Assembly: GCA_946122785.1 (NCBI GenBank)
Contig: CAMGYJ010000007.1
Coordinates: forward strand, 7,146,909 to 7,210,908
Reading direction: 5' to 3'
DNA from: Linum tenue
Lineage: Eukaryota > Streptophyta > Magnoliopsida > Malpighiales > Linaceae
DNA length: 64,000 nt
Part shown: in pieces, positions 55,855 to 64,000 of the stretch
Layout of the letters: every line of letters starts with the position of its first letter
How positions within the stretch are numbered: the first letter of the stretch is position 1
Notes under the pieces: model-generated
What the model saw: the letters and a program-made list of their open reading frames with translations, nothing else
Told to the model about the DNA's origin: nothing
The model's database searches: none
Position numbers and translations under genes: made by a program

Positions 55855-57234
55855 CTTTCTCCCAAGCTATTACATAAGAGATGCTTTCACCTGAACCCCA
55901 AGAACCAACAGCAAGTTTTACCATAAAATAGCTTTGGGAAGTGAAGAGGACCAGTTTGGAAGGAGTTAAACAGTACAAACTACAAACTAAAGAAAGAGAA
56001 TGAGAAGGAAAAGAAAACTAGAAAAGAAAAAGGCTTCCTGATGACAGTAAGGCCACAGAGATGAAGTGGTAATGTTCAGTGAATACTGATCAGACGGCAA
56101 TCATAAGCCTTGGCTCGGTCTAAGGCAGCATGAATTGATGAACATGGCACATAGCATAGCTGATACCACAACACAATTGCCATTTGCCAAACTCAAACTT
56201 TGTATCCCTAAAAGCCCAATCCAGAAAAATGGACCCCTTTTCTTTTACCCTGAAAAGTGAAAATCAAAGACCCAGCCATGATTATGAAGCACTTCTTTTT
56301 TTTTTTTTTTCCTATGTGCCCTTTCCACGAGGACTGTAAACCCTACCTAGCAAGCCACATTGGTGCAGGACAATTACAAGTGGTCTTTCACCTTTAGTTT
56401 GGCATATTATCGAACAGGTTGTGGACAAAGCCAAGGAATTCAGCGGCGAGCAAATTGTTTAACAGAGGAGATATCAGTCTTCATGGGTTTTGCTGAATTG
56501 CACACAGAAAACAAGGATGGGATATGGTTAGTTAATTCAAGGGATAGACAGAACGGGAAATAAATATTGGTGGTTGCACATATAAATACTTAGAAATTTG
56601 GCAATGGAAGAGTCGAAGGAATCAAAACATATATGAATGTGAGTCTCAGGAATAGGTAATTGTTGGGGCTTACCATTGGCAAGAGGTAGCTCACATGGGA
56701 TCACAAATGAAGGGATAGTGATGCGTCATTGAATGCCAAGGTGGAGTTGTTGGTTTTATTGACACTAGAGTGAGTCACTTTCTTTTACCTCTTTTTTCCT
56801 ATGATTGTGAAGTTCTATCCCTTTATTTTGGTAGAGGTCATGTCCTTTTGCCAAAATAATGTGTTTGGGATTATTCGAAATGGGGAAAAAATTCAAAATT
56901 TGAATTGATATTTTTGGGTCTTATTGAGATCGTTGTTGTGAATGACAAGTACCAATATTCTTTAACGGCCACCTCAATGATCGAGCATTGGATTGTATTA
57001 ACAAGGAGAATATGTGTAACATACCTAGATATAAAAAAATGCATGCACCGAATGTATTAACAAAGATTACAATTGTAGTGGAGGGCACTCCTTCCTCAGT
57101 CCTCTCGAACATAGGGTCACTTTTCTACATGGCATCCACAAGTGTCTCATGGGTATGACATTACGATCTAGTGTGATAATAAAAAAAATTAAGACAAAAT
57201 CATATCGTTAAAACTCATAAATAAGATCAAGAAC
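55855..57234. other. Upstream region and intergenic DNA
   Basis: The part next to 55854 is the likely 5' UTR and promoter of the membrane-protein gene. The rest, up to the LINE target site, shows only short frames without recognisable content. Confidence 0.5.
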
Positions 57235-57372
57235 GTGATATTTTTACTTTTTTTATTATAGACACCTTCATTCATTTATTTAAATAGAAATCACATGGTG
57301 TTCCATAGAATCCTCTTGGAGAAGAGGTACAAGTGAATAAGGTGGGCTGCCAGCCCAAACCTCTTCATTATC

Positions 57373-60300
57373 TCACTCACACTCTAAATGGGCCATAAAA
57401 TGAGCTGGCTTGTTCTTGTCCCGGCCTGCAAAACTCCAGTCCACCCACTCCATTGTTTGGGCCTTATCTTTGATCTCCTGGCAGATAAGCCCAATCTCTG
57501 TCTCCCTCTCCTCTGCTCTTCGCAATTGCTGAAGCACGCTCAAACAATCCGAAACAATCTCCATTTCCCTTACCCCAAACCTTCTATCCAGCTCCAGACC
57601 AAATTCAATAGCCATGGCTTCCGCTTCTTCTGGTTCCATTGGACCCTCGATCTCTTCACTGCCGCAAACCTAAAAACCCCTTCTTCATCCCGAGCCACAA
57701 CTCCCCATCCCGTTCCCCGATCGGTAAAACACGCAGCGTCGACATTGATTTGCACGGGTGCCCTTGTCGTTGACTGCCGCCAATGTTTAGAAAGATCCGC
57801 CGATCGGTGTTGTTCTTGCTTGTCCAGGTAATCTTGAAGCCATTCTCCCGCTCGCGGTATGACTTCCCATTCTTCTAACTTCTTTTTGTTTCACAGCTGG
57901 CAATTCCGTTGATCCCAAACGAACCAGAGAGCAACCAGAAACTCCCCAAGCATTTCATCAGATTCAGTCTCCTGGAGCTCGCAGAACCATTCTTCCGAGG
58001 TAAGTGCTTCCCCTCTCTCCACGTAGGAATTCATCGGGCTAAATCTCCATACCCGTGAAATCACATTAAAAAAATGTGTTGTTGCATCTTCCTGATGTCG
58101 CAGAAGGGGCACCCTTCACTGCCTTTTTGCATTCGATCAAAAATGTGTACTCCTGTGGGAATACTGTTCTTTAGCCATCTCCAGTCAAAAAAATTTAACC
58201 TTTGGGGGGATTCGTAGATTCCATAACCTCTTCCAGTTGACAGGGGAGTAGAATTCCCCTTCTTCTTCAATGTTCCTTTCCTCCCAGAGCTTGTAGGCTG
58301 ACTTTACAGTATATATCCCTGTCTTTTCCTTGTCCCATATCAACTTATCTTCCATAGGTTGCCGTGGGATGGGAATTTTCTGTAAGTTCACCGTATCAGT
58401 GGGGTTAAAGTGTCTCTGGAGCAAATCTGTTCGCCAACTTCTCGATTCATGTTAATTATCTCCGCCACTGAGGTAGAATTTTCCCATGGTGATGTTGGCG
58501 ATGTAACTCGCAGGGAACTGCTATGGGGCACCCATTTGTCTAGCCATATATTGATTTTGTTACCATTTCCCAGTTGCCACCTCATACCTCTTTTCACTAG
58601 GTCCTTTGCTGCCAGTAAGCCACGCCACATCCAACTTGGGTTTCTCCCAATTTCAGCCTCTAGAGGATTTCTATCCTCAAAATACTTAGCTTTAAGCACT
58701 TTAGCCACCAGGGTGTTAGGAGTCTGGATGATCCTCCATAGTTGCTTTCCAAGTAGAGCTAAGTTGAAGCTCTGTAGGTTTTTGAACCCCATTCCCCCAA
58801 CTTCTTTGGTTTACAAATTTCCCTCCAATTGAGCCAGTGAGTCTTCCCTTCCTCCTGCTGCTGCCCCCACCAGAACAGAGCTACAACTCTTTTTACTTCC
58901 TTGAGGGTACTGGTAGGAATCTGGAACACAGACATGGCATAAGTTAATTGTGCCTGAGCTATAGATTTAATGAGAACCTCCTTTCCCACCACAGAAAGTA
59001 ACTTCCCCTTCCAGGCCTTCACTTTAGCTCGCACTCTATCTACCAGATAGCCAAAAACTTGTTTTTTAGATCTTCCAATAATGGTAGGTAACCCCAAGTA
59101 CTTTTGATGATGGTCCACTATCTTCATATTCAGAATGTCAGCCAGCTCCTTTCGTCTTTCTTGTCTCACATTGGGACTGAAAGATAGTTCTGACTTGGTG
59201 AGATTAACCTGCTAGCCTGATTCAGCTTCGTATATACTTAGGATTCCCTTCACTTTTTCACATTCAGCCTTAGTTGCCCTCATAAAAAGAATGTTATCAT
59301 CAACAAATAGTAAATGAGAAATCTGTGGTGCATTCTTCTTTACTTTCAGTCCTTCAATCTGCTTCTTCCTCCCAGCCTTTGTTATTAGGGCTGAAAGACC
59401 TTCCACTACAAACCAGAATAGGTAGGAAGATATAGGATCCCCCTCCCTTAGCCCTCTTCTAGGGTAGAACCTCTCCTTTTGATGGCCATTAACCAGTGTG
59501 GAAAAGGAGACCGTAGTGACGCACGTCATAATTAGTTGAACCATCTAGGCTCAAATCCTAGTTTCAGCATAATGGCCTCCAAAAAAGGCCACTCCACCCT
59601 GTCATAAGCTTTCGTGATATCTAGTTTAGCTGCCACATAACCCTTGCTTCCTGATTTTCTCGCTTTCCTCGAGTGAAAACACTCAAAAGCTATCATCACA
59701 TTGTCAGTGATTAGTCTGCCTAGCACAAAAGCGCTCTGATTTGGTACTATTACTTCATCCAACACCCGTTTTAGTCTATTAGCCAGCACCTTAGATAGTA
59801 TTTTGTAAAGTACCTTACACAGACTGATGGGGAAAAAGTCAACTGGGGTCTGAGGGCTCTTCTTCTTTGGTATTAGAGCTATTAGGGTGTGATTTAGCTC
59901 TTGTGGGAAACGACCCTCTTCCAGATACCCTTGAAGCTCAGTAGTGACTGTTTCTCCCAAAATGTCCCAATTTTTTGGAAAAATAGATTGGGCATACCAT
60001 AAGCTCTTGGAGCTTTTAGTGGTCCCATCACTTTAAGAGCATCCCAAATTTCCTCCTTCTAGAAAGGTTTTAATAGCTATGCATTCATCGTTGATGTAAC
60101 CTTTTGTGGAACAACATCTATCATTGTGCTGGATCCGGCTCCTACATCAGACGTGTATAGTTGCTTATAGAAGCTCACTATACACCTCGCCACTTCTATC
60201 TGACCTGTACAAATCCTTCCATCCACATCCTTAAGCTTACGTATCATATTTTTAGCTCTTCTCTCTGAAGCTCTTCTGTGAAAGAACTTTGTGTTCTTAT

Positions 60301-61393
60301 CTCCTTGTCGTAACCAGTCATTTCTGGAACGTTGCTTCCAGATCAACTCCTCCTGAAGCAGTATCTCTTCTAGCTCGCTCTCCAGTACTCTTTGCTCCAG
60401 GATAGCCTCAGTTTTGTGCATTTTATCAATCTTTTCGAGAGCCTTCTCTATTTTAACTCTTCTGGCCTTTAGGCTTCCAAAAGTCTGCTTGCTCCAATAC
60501 CTTAGCTTCTCTTCACATAACCTGATTCTTCCCATTATTGAATCAGATCCATTCGCTTCCCAACTGTCCTTTATCACTTGCTTGCATTCTACATGGTCCT
60601 GCCAATAAGCTTCAAACTTGCAATAGTGGCCCCATTTCACGTCCTCCACCAAGACATTAGTTTTCAATAGGATTGGATTGTGGTCCGAGCCACATCATCT
60701 TAAATGATATACCCCCGCTTCAGGGTAATAGCTGCGCCATGCTTCGGTTGCCATCATTTTGTCCAGTCTTTCCTCGAGGAAAGTCTCATCCTTGTGATTA
60801 TTGTCCCAAGTATAGGGCTTTCCATAGAAACCTAGATCCTCCAATTGGCATTCCTCTAGAGCTTTGTTAAAACCATCCATCTCCTCTCCCTTTGCTGGTT
60901 GTTTCCTTCTCTTCTCTGCATAGTGTTGGATTAGGTTGAAATCCCCACAACACAGCCACGGCTGGTCCGTAAGGGATTTCAAATATCTAAGGAGATCCCA
61001 GGTCAAATGCTTCTTCCCTTGCTCAGGCCACCCATAAACTCCAGTCAGCCGCCATGAGTACCCATCTTCTTCTATTTTCATGTCAATGTAGTTCTTGGCA
61101 CTTCCTTTCAGTTCTAGACGAACATCCTCCTGCCATAGCACGATTAAACCTCATGCTCTTCTATTAGAGACCATACCATAACCCTTGTACCCATGGAATT
61201 GTTTTACCACCTCCTCCCATTCCTTGTCTTGCTTCTTAGTCTCCATTAAGAAAACTACTATGGGGTTTTCTTGTCTTATAAGACGGTCAAGCTTCTTAAT
61301 TGCAGGGAGCTCCCCAAACCCCGACAATTGTAGCTTAGATAACTGATTGAGCTGGGCGGGTCTGCTCTTCAGCAGACTCCTCCACTCCGACAT
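57373..61393 (-). pseudogene. LINE ORF2, endonuclease-RT-RNase H remnants
   Basis: Frames in order along the minus strand are an APE-type endonuclease start (LQLSGFGELPAIKKL..VVFLMETKK) and its continuation (GVYGWPEQGKKH..CCGDFNLIQ..FYGKPYTWDN). Reverse transcriptase follows at 60.1-59.2 kb (LIALIPKKKSPQTPVDFFPISLCKVLYKILSKVLANRLK, then AYDRVEWPFLE and the catalytic FVDDNILFM). A zf-RVT-like region lies at 58.4-58.1 kb. An RNase H remnant is at 57.75-57.37 kb (INVDAACFTDRGTGWGVVARDEEG, then AEAMAIEFGLEL). The catalytic box reads FVDD where FADD is usual. Many frameshifts and stops make it non-functional. Confidence 0.85.
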
Positions 61394-61413
61394 CCAATGT
61401 ATTGAGTTGGGTA

Positions 61414-62692
61414 TTAGTGAACTGTAAAGTTTTTGACTTCTTTGCCAGTCCTAGTTTGTGTCCTTCCCTTCTTCTCCATCATCTTGAGATGTTGCTTGTC
61501 GTTTTGCGGTGTTAAAGGGACCCCGGTTTTCATCCTCACATGTCCCTGTTCCTGTCTTCGCCAAACTCTGGCAGTACTCCTCCCATTCTTTCTTTCTTCT
61601 ATACTGGCCATCACAAATTTTTTTAAAGCACCAGCACACTTCTCCCCCATGTTGACAGATGGTTTCATGACCTGAGCAGGGGTATGTATAACCTCAGTAG
61701 GTATCTCCTGCTGTTTCACTCCAATCCCCCCCTGTTCGTATCTCCCCTTTACCCTGCTGCTGAGCTGGTATCTCCTCCTCTCTTTCTTTAGTTTCCTCAT
61801 ATTCCATAGCCATATCATGATCTGAATTAGAGGCAATGCTCTCCATTTCAAACTTCTGCCTCAAGGCAGCCCAAACTTCAGCATCTTCCTTTTTGGTCGT
61901 GTAAGAGAGCCAATTTTTGGGTCCAGGTGCTGCCACCCTTAAATCATATCCAAAAGGATCCACTTCAGGCTTCGACTCCATCTTGCATTTCCATTTGGGA
62001 TGCCCAATTCGCCCACATGAGTAGCAAAACATGGGCAGCTTCTCGTACTTTACTGGGTACTCCACTAAATTCCCTGATATGTTCAGTTTAATACTGGGTT
62101 ATTTATCGACAAATACACCCTCAATCGCATATAATCATCCCACATCATTCCAACTCCATTATCAAACCAATCAAGCCCCCCAAATCTTGTAGCAATCTTC
62201 TCCGCCATCTTCTGTGTTATTAATTCTGCCGGTAAGCCTTCAACTCTTATCCATAAATCAATCATATGTAGGTCCTCTGGCTTTGGCTTTTGTATAGTTG
62301 TGCTTGCCTTGAACACGATAAGAGAATTCTCATAGTGCCAAGGTCCTCCAGAACAGACTTTATTCCTATCGTCCATATCAAGGAATTGAAAAGCAAATAG
62401 CATGTCACCTAGTTCTGTGATCTGAAAACCTTTGCGTAGCTTCCACGCCTTTGCTAACGCAACTTTCATTGACTTGATGTTTGGCTCTTTTTTCAGATAG
62501 GAGGCGTCCAATCAACCCCAGACGGCGTACTCCCTCCATGCGGAGCACATCGACGTCGAAGTTTTCAACCTCCAGCGGTTCATCATCCTCACCTTCCAGA
62601 GTAATCTGGTGCAGTTGTGTCTCCAGATCCACAGTGGCCTGGGGTTCCTTACTTGTAGTCGTGTCCTTTATCGCTTCCTCCATTACTTCCAT
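61414..62692 (-). pseudogene. LINE ORF1, DUF4283 and CCHC knuckle
   Basis: The start MEVMEEAIKDTT is near 62692. After a frame change near 62.5 kb, a DUF4283-type stretch follows: KSMKVALAKAWKLRKGFQITELGDMLFAFQFLD, VCSGGPWHYENSLIVFK, LWIRVEGLPAELIT. A zinc knuckle of the zf-CCHC_4 type then appears (MFCYSCGRIGHPKWKC) in the frame at 62065-61694. The rest is charged and low complexity. At least two frame changes and a stop near 62083 break the protein. In intact elements ORF1 binds the LINE RNA. Confidence 0.8.
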
Positions 62693-62968
62693 TATGCAAA
62701 AAATCTCAACTTTCACTCGTAAAGACTTGCTAACCAAACTACCTCGATGCAAAACGCTTTATGTCCTCCCCTTTAAATAGCCAGACACAAACTCCGCTTT
62801 CACAATCAATGTCAAAAAAGACTTCTTTTCCACAAAAGATCAGTAATCCGCACAGAGATCGAGAGAGAAAACCTTAATCCTACCCGGAAAACCCTAGGGT
62901 TTTTCCGCCGCCCTTAGACTCTCGCTAAACGAGAGAAAAATCTTTTTGAGAGTGTGATATTTTCACTT

Positions 62969-63311
62969 GTTAGCACATGTCCTCTATCTTTCGGCATATC
63001 AACACTGATTGTAAATCATTAAGAAACTTAATTGAATTTAGTACAAGTTGATGGGGGAAAAAGTCGTTCCATATTGTTAATTCCGATAAATTGTAAATCA
63101 AGATAATAGATTAGACAGGATCGTCAAAGTTTACAATATAGATGCTCAATTCTCGTACGGTTGTACCTATTTTGCTCGCATGTGTCTATTGTTTTTCAGA
63201 ATGATATACTCTATCGAGACCATGTTTATTCTGCATCCAATTCAAGTAGGCTGTATCGCTAATTACATTCACAATCCGTGTAATTACCGATGTGGATTTT
63301 CAAAAACTTCA
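62969..63311. other. Intergenic, 3' flank of the RING gene
   Basis: About 340 bp of AT-rich DNA lies beyond the stop codon of the minus-strand RING gene. No other feature was recognised. Confidence 0.5.
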
Positions 63312-63796
63312 TCATCGGACCTGAATAACCACGTCGGGCCGGGAATGTACAATAATACCCTCCAACGTAACCCCCGAGTTCCGATCTCCGACCTCCACCG
63401 CGCCGCCGTCGCCCTCCTCCTCCTGGAACGACACCTGAGGCGAGGGCGCGGCGTCGGTCCGGCACATCGGGCAATTGGAGTGGGAATACAGCCACATATC
63501 GATACACCCAACGTGGAACGAGTGCACACACTCCGGCAGCGTCTTCAATTCCTCCCCTTCCTCGAACTCGCACAAGCAGATGGCGCAGGTCCCGCCGTCC
63601 TCCTTCATCAGCCCCATCCCTTTGTAGAATTTGTACGCCGGGATCAGCTCCGCCGTCGAGCTCTCCATGCTCTGCCCTTCCAGCACCTCCGCCATGAACC
63701 GGCGGCTCCGCTGCCGCTGCTGCCCCGCGCCCTGCTGGTTCCCGAACCCGCTCCAGTGGTTGCGGTTGCACCACCCGACGGCGACGCAGTGGTAGA
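63312..63796 (-). pseudogene. RING-H2 E3 ligase, 3' part only
   Basis: About 160 residues are open to the stop at 63312. The RING-H2 finger is complete: CAICLCEFEEGEELKTLPECVHSFHVGCIDMWLYSHSNCPMC, with the C3H2C3 ligands in order. It is preceded by LIPAYKFYKGM, common in plant RING-H2 proteins of the ATL/RHA type. Such proteins are usually E3 ubiquitin ligases. The upstream coding sequence stops at about 63796, where a hAT-like terminal repeat begins, so the N-terminus (perhaps with a membrane segment) is missing or lies beyond the window. The apparent start Met at 63818 lies in the transposon. If the repeat lies in an intron the gene could still work, so broken status is likely but not certain. 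Confidence 0.7.
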
Positions 63797-64000
63797 TAGG
63801 GATGGCAAAAATATCCATTACCGTGGATATCCGCCCGAATCCGGCCTAATCGGGTAGGATAAAACCCGAACCCGAGGGATATTTAGTGGGTACGGGTAAA
63901 ATCCGAACCCGGATATTGCGGGTAATGGGTGGGCATGGGTTTCTCACTATCCAACCCGAACCCGCCCGATTATACACATGCTTATGTATTTTTTCTAGAA
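63797..64000. mobile_element. hAT-like element terminus, runs off the window
   Basis: The sequence begins TAGGGATGGCAAAAATATCC, a hAT-type terminal repeat, and continues with many CCCGAACCCG and GGGTA words. The other end and the target duplication lie beyond the window. GTGGTAGA at 63789-63796 would be the expected duplicated octamer. Confidence 0.55.

Larger units (their letters stand above)
57250..62953 (-). mobile_element. L1-type LINE, decayed, nearly full length
   Basis: The element is flanked by a 15-bp target duplication with one mismatch: GTGATATTTTTACTT at 57235-57249 and GTGATATTTTCACTT at 62954-62968. The T-run at 57250 is the remnant poly(A) tail on the minus strand. ORF1 carries a DUF4283-like segment and a CCHC knuckle. 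ORF2 carries endonuclease, reverse transcriptase, a zf-RVT-like region and RNase H. Around ten frameshifts and stops break the frames, so it is inactive. This order is typical of plant L1 elements. Confidence 0.92.

Overview
The window looks like nuclear DNA of a flowering plant, most likely a eudicot. Host genes carry short AT-rich introns with GT-AG borders. The protein families include MOS2/GPKOW, a plant bHLH group, protein geranylgeranyltransferase-I beta, cytosolic HSP70 and a ZFC3H1 homologue. The repeats are plant-type Copia and gypsy LTRs, MULEs, hAT-like elements and an L1-type LINE. I cannot name the species. Exon borders and repeat ends were read by eye and may be off by one or two bases.

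Layout. 0-1.4 kb: intronless MOS2-like gene (+). 3.3-6.4 kb: a complete non-autonomous LTR element (element 1, minus strand) with 401-bp LTRs and a TATAC target duplication. 6.4-14.4 kb: a transposon-rich stretch holding a palindromic 163-bp tandem repeat, a Pack-MULE-like element, GGTCGACC-rich arrays, a 671-bp solo LTR, a hAT-like element carrying an alpha/beta-hydrolase exon, and a MULE-type MITE. 14.6-16.3 kb: seven-exon bHLH gene (+). 17.05 kb: tRNA-Cys(GCA) followed by a tandem repeat that includes its 3' end. 18.1-22.2 kb: element 2, a relative of element 1, interrupted by a 1.38-kb gypsy-type solo LTR. 22.4-24.0 kb: a second, related 1.6-kb solo LTR in the opposite orientation.

24.5-26.3 kb: mitochondrial ribosomal protein bL19 (+). 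27.3-36.1 kb: eleven-exon ZFC3H1-like gene (-), head-to-head with HSP70 (37.0-39.2 kb, +). The intergenic DNA has a perfect heat-shock element 12 bp before the HSP70 TATA box. 39.4-48.7 kb: a conserved plant gene on the minus strand. A 7.66-kb Copia element with nearly identical LTRs (2 differences in 585 bp) sits exactly at its first splice donor. 49.4-53.1 kb: eleven-exon GGB gene (+), with a 290-bp hAT-type MITE just upstream. 54.9-55.9 kb: intronless single-pass membrane protein (-). 57.25-62.95 kb: a decayed L1-type LINE (-) with a 15-bp target duplication. 63.3-64 kb: the 3' part of a RING-H2 gene (-), broken by a hAT-like terminus.

The most unusual material is the pair of related LTR elements. 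They share termini, primer-binding site, polypurine tract and 3' coding end, but have different 5' coding regions and no gag or pol that I can see. Element 2 starts with a stretch resembling an HSP20/alpha-crystallin domain, so the pair may represent a host-sequence-capturing LTR family. Three different transposon classes here (LTR, hAT-like, MULE) appear to carry gene fragments.
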